The translations under genes were made by a program, and so were the position numbers. Under the pieces are notes generated by a model, which saw only the letters and a program-made list of their open reading frames with translations, had not been told where the DNA came from and made no database searches. A stretch of 64,000 nucleotides of DNA, taken from positions 2,733,001-2,797,000 of the forward strand of contig OX335660.1 of NCBI GenBank assembly GCA_946894095.1, read 5' to 3'. Every line of letters starts with the position of its first letter. Position 1 is the first letter of the stretch. Positions 1 through 10,900 of the stretch are shown here, piece after piece. This stretch comes from Incurvaria masculella (taxonomy: Eukaryota > Arthropoda > Insecta > Lepidoptera > Incurvariidae).

Positions 1-84
1 CAACGGGCCCAATTGTATTATTTTTCCGTGCCGAAACCCACGTTACACTAACGGTAATACGCGTATCGCTCTTCAATGTCACCG

Positions 85-475
85 AGCTTGTAGTGCAGGA
101 AAGGTCCAGGGGGCCCATTCCGGTAAGAGTGAGTTCGAGTTCGGGAGTGAGTTAACCTAAGAGTAGCTGGTGAATATATTATTATTTAAAAAACGGAACC
201 GTTATTTATACTTCCGACGTATTTACGGGACGGACCCGATTTTTATCTAACTGTAATGATGTTCAAGAAGTGTGGAAACATTACTATTAAAAAAAGTGAG
301 TTGATATTTAGTGACGAATTCGAACTCACTCTTTCTCTGAATGGACCCCCTGACATGGCACCAACTTCGTCCGGAAATGCGGTGAGTTGGGCTAATATCA
401 TGACGGTGGGTGTAGTATTTTTTTTTTGTAGTTTTTTTTTACTTTACTAATTTCGCGGCAAAATAAATACACACG
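85..475 (+). mobile_element. SINE tail interrupted by a nested 242-bp MITE
   Basis: GCAGGAAAGGTCC (96-108) resumes at 351 as TGACATGGCACCAACTTCG and runs to GGTGGGTGTAGTATT: the shared SINE tail split by the element at 109-350. Confidence 0.6.
109..350. mobile_element. 242-bp MITE, copy A
   Basis: Ends are imperfect inverted repeats (GGGGGCCCATTCCGG... and ...CTGAATGGACCCCC, both followed inward by AGAGTGAGTTCG). The interior is AT-rich. Inserted in a SINE tail. Confidence 0.7.
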
Positions 476-527
476 CTGTGAAATTTCATGGTGCATGACA
501 TATAATCCTATGCCAGACGGACGGTAT

Positions 528-795
528 TTGGGCCCTTTAATTTTTTATTTTTTTTTATTTTATCTATTTGTTGTTATAGCGGCAAAATAAATACACACTC
601 AGTGAAAATTTCAGCTGCCTGCCTATTACGGTTCACGAGATACAGACCTGTGACGGACGGACGGACTGACTGACGGACGGACGGACGGAAGAACGGACGG
701 ACGGACGGACGGACTGACGGGCGGGCGGACAGCGGAGGCTTAGTAATAGGATTCCGTTGGCCCCCTTTGGGTAGGGAGCCCTAAAGATCATTGTA
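528..795 (+). repeat. GGTTCCGTACC-type lepidopteran repeat, 3' part
   Basis: GCGGCAAAATAAATACACAC, CAGCTGCCTGCC, ATTACGGTTCACGAG, a GGAC microsatellite (655-730) and the end CCCTAAA. This family recurs about 14 times in the window. Confidence 0.7.
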
Positions 796-958
796 ATTAA
801 ATTCTTAAAATGATTCGACCGCAATATTTAATATGGATAATTAATCAAAATGCTCGCGAGTTTTTGAACAGAATCTAGATGGCGCCATTCTCAAAAAGAG
901 AATCGATTAAATATAATTTAGTTGATGCATAAAGCTTCTAATCATTCGTTTCCAACTT

Positions 959-1385
959 GAGCGGCTCGTAGCCTAGTGGCGCGGGGACTTGCCTAGCATA
1001 CCAGAGGTCTGGGTTCAAATCCTCGCCCCGTTCATGCACCACTTTCTTTCTCATTCTGAGTTGGATAAGTTAATTTCGTCACGAGTGCGAGCTGCTCCAT
1101 GGTTCGGAATCCATGTAAAACTGTAGGTCCCCTTCCCCTACTAGGTGGTAGGGTTTAAACCCACCCGGGTTGGTACCATCGCATTGGATGAAAAGATGGT
1201 CGAAGCGGCAATGAAAAATTGTCCGTGTCTTCCACCCAGTTCAATGTAACCGCGCTCATTAAGGGAATGTCCTGACATGGCACCCAATTCCTTCGGGAAC
1301 GTGGTACGTGGGAACGTGGTGGCACAATAGTGCTAATATCATAACGGTAGTTGTGTTGTATTAGCCATATATGTCAGGTTGCATA
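959..1385 (+). mobile_element. tRNA-derived SINE, full length
   Basis: The head GGCTCGTAGCCTAGTGGCGC carries an A box and GGTCTGGGTTCAAATCC a B box, as in a tRNA. A body of about 350 bp follows (GGTTGGTACCATCGCATTGG, GTGCTAATATCATAACGG) and ends in an A-rich tail. This is the reference copy of the family. Confidence 0.8.
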
Positions 1386-1389
1386 AAAT

Positions 1390-2688
1390 AAAACCTTTTT
1401 GCAGTACAGATTTCGTTAAAGATGTAGCGAGCGTTTCTAATCGAGTTAACTTTTACAAAATACCTACGCGATACTGCGGGCTGAAACAATAAAGATTGGA
1501 CGTTATTTCCCGAACTTTACTCATCAGCAGCATTTAGGAATCCAACGTCAGCAAAAATGAGATTGGAAAAGTAGCTACCCTTGCTTCGTCAATGATCAGC
1601 GGGATAATAGATTAAAGATGAAGTTATAGATAGTGTAGGGTTCGTGAATGGTGGTGTGGTGTGTAGAAGATGGTGAGTGAGTGATGAGTGAGGATGTAAA
1701 GGTTTTGTCTCCTCCACGGCGACTTGCTAGATATCTAGGAAATGCAGGTGACGTGTAGAGCATTCCTCAATCTCGATGCCTCGGGTCGCTCAGTCGGAAG
1801 CTCAGGGTGCAGGGTAGAAGCTACGGAAGAAAACACGTACAAACCCTACCTAATCTATGCATCTGCTTGGAGAGGACTTTTGAGGAAATATTCAAACACA
1901 TAGCATGAAGGTGAAGTGATGTTTATTGAAGTTTATCATTGCACAAACAGAAGTGTAAAACTGTTAGGCTTATGCGACATACCGATGAAGCTCTAGTCCT
2001 ACCGCCGGTCTCGTTTGTAGGGTCTTCGTCCCGCTCCTCAGATGAAACTGGAACTGGTCGGACGGCTACAGGCTCCCTGCTCCACCTCCGCTCTCATCAA
2101 CTGGCTGACTCCAAACATCACCGGAATAAACTGCACGGCCTCTACACTTGGTCTCTTATGAGAACCTGGTCAAAGAGTCATAATGTCTTTCACGGGCCGC
2201 GTGATCTGACTCGCACACCACCTGGTGTCGAGGACACGGCGGACACTCGCGGGAGGACTTCCCTCAGGGTGCAGCTGCGTCGAAGGCCAGAGGCGAGATC
2301 CTCACACCATTCCGATTGGTGGGGATTCCTTCAAGATGGCGCTGCAAAAACACGATGAAAGCTCTCAACGGAGCTCTGGTCTGTACGGGCGCGGGAGTCG
2401 AACTGAACTCAATATTTTCATTTTCAGTTCAGTGATATTCTCCTGTTTTTATTTTTATTTTCCGGAATGTTCCAAACTTGTCACATTCCCATGGCAACGT
2501 TTCAAAATTTGAGACTCCTAGTGTGTCCTCTCTTGATTGGCTTTTTCATATTTTTTTCTTTCTTCAGCCATAGACAGTTGTCTATGGGCAACCTATATTT
2601 TACTTGCCGCGGAAATAAAGACAATACTAAATATAACATCCTACAATAGCTAACGTCATCCATTACAAAACTCGCCGAAAACTGCTAT
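1390..2688. other. Unexplained region with a GC-rich block
   Basis: 1640-1930 and 1980-2420 are GC-richer than the surroundings, with a 139-codon plus-strand frame (1939-2358) that resembles nothing I know. Low-complexity T-rich sequence follows to 2640. Probably an old mobile element, but no ends are recognised. Confidence 0.4.
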
Positions 2689-2945
2689 TTTTAGGGTTCC
2701 GTACCCAAAGGGTGAAAACGGAACCCTATTACTAAGCCTTCGCTGTCCGTGCGTCCGTCCGTCTGTCACAGGGCTGTATCTCATGAACCTTAATAAGTAG
2801 GCAGCTGAAATTTTCACAGAATGTGTATTTATCTTGCCGCTATAACAACAAATAGGTACAATTTTAAAATAATATAAATTAAAAATAAAAAATTAAATAC
2901 AAAAAACCTGATTTTTTAAAAATATTGTACGATGGTTTTTTTTTG
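2689..2945 (-). repeat. GGTTCCGTACC-type repeat, minus
   Basis: Starts TTTTTAGGGTTCCGTACC; contains the GTCC microsatellite, CAGGGCTGTATCTCATGAAC and the TTGCCGCTATAACAACAA block; the 5' end is truncated. Confidence 0.8.
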
Positions 2946-2984
2946 GTACTATGACATTATAAAGTAGTAGATATTGGACACCGG

Positions 2985-3238
2985 GTGGCTAAGCTCAAAT
3001 AGCAGTGGGCTGGTCACGTCAGCCGAAGATACGACGACCGTTGGAGTAACCGTGTCCTACACTGGCGGCCGCGGACGGGGAAAACGGAGTGTGGGAAGAC
3101 CACCCGCCAGGTGGGTCGACGACATCAAGTGCGTCGGCGGAAAGCAGTGGTTCCGTACCGCTGAGGGCCGGGAGGACTGGAGAAGAATTGGAGAGGCGTA
3201 TGTCCAGCAGTGGACGCAAACACGCTGACTGACTGACT
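2985..3238 (+). pseudogene. RTE-like LINE 3' end
   Basis: Codes, with one frameshift, for the C-terminal end of an RTE-type reverse transcriptase (RGKRSVGRPPARWVDDI, EAYVQQWTQTR) and finishes in TGAC repeats, as RTE tails do. 5' truncated. Confidence 0.75.
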
Positions 3239-3239
3239 G

Positions 3240-4330
3240 ACTGAAATGACATTTTAACCAGCGCCATCTGCCGCCACCGGCAGAACTAGTTACATCTTCG
3301 TTATAGTGCCACATAGCTTATCTTGCGCATGGCCGAGGGCACCACTGTGTTTTAAGAGTTACCACATGAAAAAAAAATCCCCCTTTGAACGGGAAAATAT
3401 TTACAGCCTGCTGTAAGAAAAACATTTTGAGGAAATGAAAATTACTATTTTAGGTAAATAATACTACTTTCATCATTTTAATAAAAAAAAATGGGGTTGT
3501 AGAAATCGGGTTACTTACTACCGCTAGTTTTGTTTTCTTGAATTCTATGAAGAAAAAAACGCCAAATACAATCCCGTAGGTTATAACGCTGTCAATCGAA
3601 ATTTTAACCCAATTTTGATTTGACTTTATTATTATTAAGTTTTTTTTTTATTTCGTTATAATCTAACAAGGAGTTTTCGAGTACAACTCGCGATGGCATC
3701 AAACCACTGCTACTATGTACTACCCTTCCGGGAAAACGGCGTGATGGTATGTATGTATTTATGTATGTGGCACTATAAACTAAGCTTGATTTCAAACCAT
3801 GCCTAGGTAGGCGTGACGAAAATGTTACATCTTTCCAAGGTGAGGTTCAGACCTATCTTTTTAACCAGGCAGTAAGTTAGTAAATCGTTGATTTATGTGA
3901 CTTTACAATACTAAACAACTATGTATATAGTTCTCACTTTGACCCACATACATTTTCCTTAAAATTTATTTACTGTGATGCGCTCTGTACTTTCAATCCG
4001 GATTTGTAAGTATGCAAATAATTTAATATCGGGAGGAGATTTGAGGGAAGGTACATAATGAAAAATCACTCAACTGTGTATTTTTTTAATTGTTTACAAC
4101 AATTTAATTTTATATATTTTCGAATAAACCTTTGCATAGATCGATTCGATAAATATTTTTTACAAGTATTATCCCCTCAATCATTTCTCAATGGAATCGC
4201 TGGGATGTGTTTGTCCCACTGAAGAGAAAGGAATGATAAGTGGCATGCGGACGATATCACGTCTCCGCTATATGGTCAAAATGACCATATAATTGTATGG
4301 GAATCCGGTGGCGCGTCGTATATCACACCT
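3240..4330. other. Intergenic spacer
   Basis: AT-rich; I see no gene, terminal repeat or RNA. 3700-3880 recalls LINE 3' sequence but no frame confirms it. Confidence 0.5.
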
Positions 4331-4724
4331 GTCTCGGTGGCCCAGTGGCGCGACACTTCGGCGATCGCTCTACGAAGTTAAGCAACGCTGGGTCCGGTCT
4401 GGTCTTGGATGGGTGACCATTCGACCGTTGAGAGAGGCTGGCCGTGGTTCGGATTCCACGTTAAGCTGTAGGTCCCCTTCCTTACTTACTAGGTGGTAGG
4501 GTTTATCCCGCCCGGGTTGGTACCATCGCATTGGATGGACGATGGTCGAAGCGGCAATGAAAATTGTCCGTGTTTTCCATCCAGTTCAATGTAGCCGTGC
4601 AATATAAGGAAGGTCCTGGCATGGCACCTAGTTCCCATGTGGTGTGTTGGGCTAATACCATGACAGAACTTGTGGTATTAGCCATCCATGTCCAGTCACA
4701 TAAAAAAAAGAATAAAAAAAAAAG
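4331..4724 (+). mobile_element. 5S rRNA-derived SINE, full length
   Basis: The 5' ~110 bp matches 5S rRNA: GAAGTTAAGCAACGCTGGG, then GGTCTGGTCTTGGATGGGTG, i.e. the A box and box C internal promoter. The tail is the same as in the tRNA-headed SINEs (GGTTGGTACCATCGCATTGG). It ends in a long A-rich run (4700-4724), about 200 bp past the transporter stop codon. Confidence 0.85.
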
Positions 4725-4920
4725 TAGAAACATCGCCGCCGCGCGCGAATTTGCTTTAAAATAGCGTCCCACCCACACAAACCCTCCAATACGTCTGCGA
4801 CTATGTTTGCATGCTTGAGTTGGATTGGTAGTTTTCGAAAATCGGAGACAGCAGGTCCCATAGCAGGCGCGCCCGATGCCATGTCTTCTCTTTTTATATC
4901 TATGGTTTGTACGTAACAAT

Positions 4921-7900
4921 CTATTGCCTGGAGTCAATGGAAACTGTTTCACTGGAGGTTCTGCAGGCGACCAACTCGTCACGAGGGAGCAGTAGGGTTG
5001 CCACAAACATCACTGCGGAAAAAAATACATTTTTACACTTTACACATATATACTTTCACGCCGCTTACCTGGAGGCGGAAGTCAGGGATGGTATTCTCAG
5101 GCCTGCAGTGAGAAGTACAGACATTTAAAAAATAAAGAAAGAATATACTAAGAAGAAAGAAAGAGGAGAATATCAATAATTTTTTTTTACACCACAACTC
5201 TAGATATCATCCTAATGTAACGATTACAATCTGTGCTCCTAATATAAATGGCTTTATCACTATTATTAATATTATTACTTACGCGCGAGAAGAGCCAACG
5301 TGGCCAGGAAGGCGCTGGGGCAAGACGCGGCAAGGAGGACCCCTATACCCTTGGTGGCGACCAGCGACCCCACACGCCCGAACATCATGGTCATGCAGAC
5401 ACCCATCGCCCTGCAAACATACCACGGGATCTGGTGAAGGTTTTCGCAGAAGCTGCACTGAGAAAAAAAGACGTCAACTATGTTCCATATTTAAAATTAT
5501 TTATTGAGTGGATGATATTTTTCAAGTATACAAAAGTAAATTGTTAGCACTTAAGAACGGCCCGTAAGCTATGCTCTTTATACAAACGTAGTTTACTAAT
5601 CATTTGAAAACCACTGTTACAATTGAATTTATATTTGATACCTAATTTTAAACATTAAATATCCGTGTCTGCACACTTTTGTTTTTTTTTAATCAAATAA
5701 AAGCAATAATATTATCTTCATACGAATTTTGTTTTCTCTGTGGTTTGACTCAGGATACATTTACCGAAAAAACAAAGACATGCAGACATAGATATTTGTT
5801 GCCTGATATAAGATACCAAATATCAAGTAAATTGGAACAGCAGTTTTCAAATGATTAGTAAACTACGTTTGTATGGGAGGCGATATTTTCTGATGCTTAC
5901 GGGCCCACCGTAATGCTATAGAATGCAACCTTTTCTCAGACCACGCAGTTTTTAATACAAATGAAGGACTTAAATTTCAAAACGATGTTTAGGACTGAGA
6001 TCGTGGAGTCAGAACGGAGCTGACGGTGAGACTAGTTACTGCCAGCGAGAGGTAGATGGCAACGGTGAAGTGCTCGGTCCGAAGCGTGTCAATTAAAACT
6101 AACACTGAGGCCGTACCTGACACTAAGGGGGTAGATCTGCACAGCGAACGCGTTGACAAAGCCGATGATGGAACCCCCGAGCTGCAGCCCAGCGAACGCG
6201 ACGACAGCGGCCGTGGCGTCCGAGAGGAACAGCAGGGCGGCACAGCTGGCGGCGACCAGCGCGGTAAAGGCAGAGCCAACGGTGAGACCGGTCACCGCCA
6301 GCGAGAGATAGATGGCCACGGTGAAGGACTCGTTGTGGTGGTTGCCGTCAATCAAAACGAAACTCCCTAGACATGTAGACACTAAGGTTGTACCTGAAAC
6401 TAGTGGGGTAGATCTGCACAGCGAACGCGTTGACAAAGCCGATGATGGAACCCCCGAGCTGCAGCCCAGCGAACGCGAGGACAGCGGCCGTGGCGTCCGA
6501 GAGGAACAGCAGGGCGGCACAGCTGGCGGCGACCAGCGCGGTGAAGAGGAGGGTAAGGTTCCGCTTGCCGAGGTAGCGGGCGGTGAAGGCAGAGCCGACG
6601 GTGAGACCGGTCACCGCCAGCGAGAGATAGATGGCCACGGTGAAGGACTCGGTGCGGAGGGTGTCGTCACAGGTTCCCTACAAACAGAAGAGGCGGTCTG
6701 TGGTCATGACAATGTTCTTAATATTTTTAGAGGAAATGGCTACATTTTTAAACTTACTATGAAAAGATATAAAAATATGTCCCCATTATAGAAACTTATT
6801 TACGAAAATTGAAAGGCGTGCAGTATGTATTCTCAGTTCTGGGATTGAGAAAAACATAACTTATATCTTTTTGTTACCAAAGAAATACATTTTCGATATA
6901 ATTTAATTATGAGTGTTACACGGCCAGAACGTTAAATACATATTGAACAGTAATAAAACAATGGAAACAAACTAGTACAGATAATTTTAATTCCGTTAGG
7001 TAGCGTTGATTGGCGTTTTTTTGCGAAGTATTTATTTAAAGAGTTCCTAGTGTCTATATTTCATAACCCTTAGACAATGAAAAACAATTAAATTACCGCT
7101 ACCTTAAAAGATATCTACCGATAGTCTTGTAAAAACATATTCTTGCCTCGACATGTTCCAATGGTTTGGGCGTGACAGTGGTGAGAAGACCGCACAGCCC
7201 CCTCGCGTCCGACGTGGTGTTGTCAGCCGAGAGAGGCCTATCTGCAGCACTCAACGCCTTTGTGACTACGTCGGGCAACCAGATGTAGTAGCCATTGGAG
7301 CTGCAGTTACATCATCAGAATAATTCCATCATTATATAAGATAAACTGTGAGACATTTAATTAAATACAGATTATTTCATGTAATTCATTCACCATGGCT
7401 GTGTCGAAACCTTGTGTGCACCTCTCTTGTGGTGATCTGATCTAGGATCTGATGGACGAATCTGATATGACAGTCTTATATTACTTTGTTCTTTTATTGT
7501 ATGAATTGGAATGTATAGGGTTATCTTTCCAACATGTTCTTCAACTTATCTACAATGGAGAAAGGAAGCTGAGCTCAATGCTTAGCTATTTGTTATTATT
7601 GGTTGAACTAACAGTTTTCATTAATGTTATGTATTTTATCTATACTTACATCCCGAACACAACAAATTGCATGAAAGAGAGCAGAATGGTGTACTTCAGA
7701 AGTGGTGGCTTGAAGATGCCTGCAGATTGCTCCCATAGAGCTGCCAGCGTCGACCGGTTCTTGGTGGTTTCATTCTGTTCACTTTTCAGTGACTGAACCT
7801 GGGTGTTGAAAACAATCCATGATTACACATGAAGGAAATCATCTAGACTAGAGGAAACTCACAGCTTGCGGTGTTGCGCTTTAGCAAACGTTGAATGACA

Positions 7901-10900
7901 GAGCAATGGGATAGCCACTTGTTCTGCGTGTCTATAAATTTGGCGAACACGAGGTCGTTATTGATCAGCCCCTGGAAAACAAAGGAACAAAATAATGTTC
8001 TCGGAAGCCAGATACGCCTGTGATGATGTTTATTACATTAAATGTCAATAGATACAGACTAAAAACAGCTTATTCGAACTAGGTAACGTACAAGGTTGAA
8101 ATAGAATAAGCAAGAAAACATTTAGCTGGCAGTCCATCCACCAAACTTCGAAAATTCTTTTGATGTTGCTGTTCATCTTCAAATATTTTAGAAAACGGTA
8201 AGTTTGCAACATTTGAAAGCAAAGAAACCAACCGGGAATTCTCCTCTCGGACGTCCAGTGTTGGAGGAGTACATCGAAGCCAATATCTTCAGCGCCTCTT
8301 CGTTCCGGCCCACGGAGCTGAGGTACTTGGGGCTCTCCGGGACCCAGATGCTGACGAAGGAGCAAATCAAGTAGGGCAGTGCGAAGAGCGTCAGGAGGAG
8401 GCGCCAGGGCCGGTAGAAGACGCCGAACCAGAGAGGCGCCGAGAAGTCGAGAGGAAGGACGCACCATGCCAGCACTAGTGAACGAATAAAAATTTGTGTT
8501 TTAAGGTGGCCCATCCCGCTCATCTCCCCATACAAAAGGGGAAAGAAGATCACGCCCAGATTCCTTGTCAGAGATCCAAAATTTTGCTCAAAATAGCTTT
8601 ATTTGATCGAACTAGATGTCTGATGACCACTGGCATTGTAACATTGTGTTTGGTTTCTAAGTTATAAGGTCCGAAAGTTCGAATTTTTCGCGCGTTTTAT
8701 ACAATAACTTTGGAGGTGGATTACGCAATGATAAAGTAAGAACATCGTAAAAAGATTAGTCATCAGACATAGCTTATTTAATCAAGATTTATTATCTATT
8801 TGGTTTTTGTTAGATTTTTGACTACAGCGGTCGTGGTTTACTTTTAGCTGTAAGTCGTTTTGAAATCAAAATTTTCGTAACTCTTAGCAAATCATACACT
8901 ATGCACATTATCTTTTTTGTGGACATGTTGCATCTTCCTCATCACGGAGCCTGTCTTATTCTTTGAAACAGAGAGGGTCCCAGAGCGCAACAGCACGGTT
9001 TTGTACCGTGCCCGCGAATGAGAGCGTCATGGACTTTATGATTGCATAGAATACTTTTTAGTTTAGATGTTAGAAACATTGCAATAAATATTCAAAACGT
9101 TAACCTCCTCCCTCAAAAAAAAAAAACGGAAAACTAATAAAGATTCTTTGCCGATTATTTTTTACTGAGTTGATCGAATCCGCGGATCTATCAGTTTTTG
9201 ATATTACTTAGTGTAGTTTGACTTCGAAAAATAAAATGAAATGAAAAAAAAAAGATGGCTTACATACCTGCTGTCATGATAGCCTAAAAAAACGAATTGG
9301 ATCTAGATGCTACTTTCCTGCACCTTACTTATATACACGTCTAGATTGACTTGGGCGAAAAACACGGACACATTTACTTAGTTTATTTCGATGGTACCAA
9401 CCCGGGCTGGATTAACCCTACCGCCTACTAAATATGCCCTTTAGTGCCTCGTTCGACATTCACGAGAAGAAATTGGTGGGATGATTTGTATTATTTTCAA
9501 GTGTCAGAACCCACACAGCATGAAATGATAATTCAAAAGAACTAAGAAGATGTACAGAATTGCTAGGAATCATAGACATCGTCCCGTAGACGGAGGCAAC
9601 TCTTTCAAAATGTTTTTTCGTCGGTCTTGATTCTAGATTTGAATGCGGTCGCCATGGAAAGGTGTCCTTGATGGTTTTCTATTTTATCTAGTAATCTATC
9701 CTAGATCCTAGGCACTATGCACTAGTCACTATGATTTTGTCGTGCCACACAGCGATCGATCCATTCCAGAACTTTCCTTTTGCATGAGACGGCGGCAATA
9801 CGTAGCCCGGTTCGACCATTTTCTTTCAATTTGAGGATAGCCACCCGGACGAGATTGATCCTCTTCTTAGGGAAGGGGATAAAAGGACAGATTTGCGGGG
9901 ATTCCGAACAATAAACTGTTAACAGTGCCGCATTGCTGTGAGTGATGACGGTGTTGGAGCGTGGCCACAAATCGCCAAGGAACGCGTAGCCCGGGCCGAT
10001 ATTAATCTGAGGCACGACGAAAGCTCGCTCGACTGACCTGCCACGACGCCGGTACCGGAGGAGACGGCCGCGTTACCCAGGGTGATGATGGTGTCCCGGC
10101 TGGACCGTGGACACATCTCGCCAAGGAACGCATAGCCAAGCGACGCCCCTCCTGCAATACTGAACCGGACAGACGGGGTGAGCACTTAGTTAAAAAACCG
10201 GCCAAGTGCGAGTCGGACTCGCCCACGAAGGGTTCCGTTCCAACGTACAAGATTGAACACAAAAAATCACTTTTTTAAATATTTTTTTAATGTTACCTAT
10301 TTGTTGTTATAGCGACAATAAATTTCAGCTGTCTACCTATTACGGTTCATGCATCCGTTTTCACCCTTTGGGTACGGAACCCTAAAAAATCGTACGGAAG
10401 CCATTTATTTTATTATTGTAGTTAGGGTATTTGGGATATTGTGTCCCATCCACGCAGGTCTGCGAGGCCGCCCGAACCCACCTTCATCCAAACTTTCGCA
10501 GCCGATGCCCGCCAGTTAATCTTTGATAAGCTTCAGGTAAGCTTGAGTGTCCAGAGGGGGGTAGACAGCAGCGTGATAAGACGGACAGGTTAGGGGCGAC
10601 GGTGGAGAGCAGCAGACGGACATTGACAGTTGCAGCGCGCGGTGTCTGCCCCACGTGTCTGCCGCCCAGCTCCATAGCGTGCGATGTCAGAATGGATTCT
10701 AGTCCACTCCCAAAAGGGAGTCGGCCAGTCGCAGCGTGATGAAGGCCGGTAGGTTGGGAGCGACGGTGGACAGGAGCGAGATCGAGCAGCCGATGGACAT
10801 AGACAGCTGCAGCGTGCAGCGGCGTCTGCCCCATGTGTCAGCCGCCAGCCCCAAGCGGGCGTCTATTCCACTTACAAGAGGGAGGCGGCCAGTCGCAGCG

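Noticed and set aside
633..824. Frames with Arg-Pro-Ser-Val repeats here and at 47716-47907
   Set aside because: Translation of the GGAC microsatellite of the GGTTCCGTACC-type repeat.
4503..5006. 167-codon minus frame at the transporter end
   Set aside because: It mixes the last exon read in the wrong frame with the antisense of the 5S SINE.
5989..6791. Plus-strand frames of 100-160 codons opposite the transporter exon 8 copies
   Set aside because: Antisense of exon 8 and its duplicates; the minus frame encodes membrane helices that continue across splice sites.
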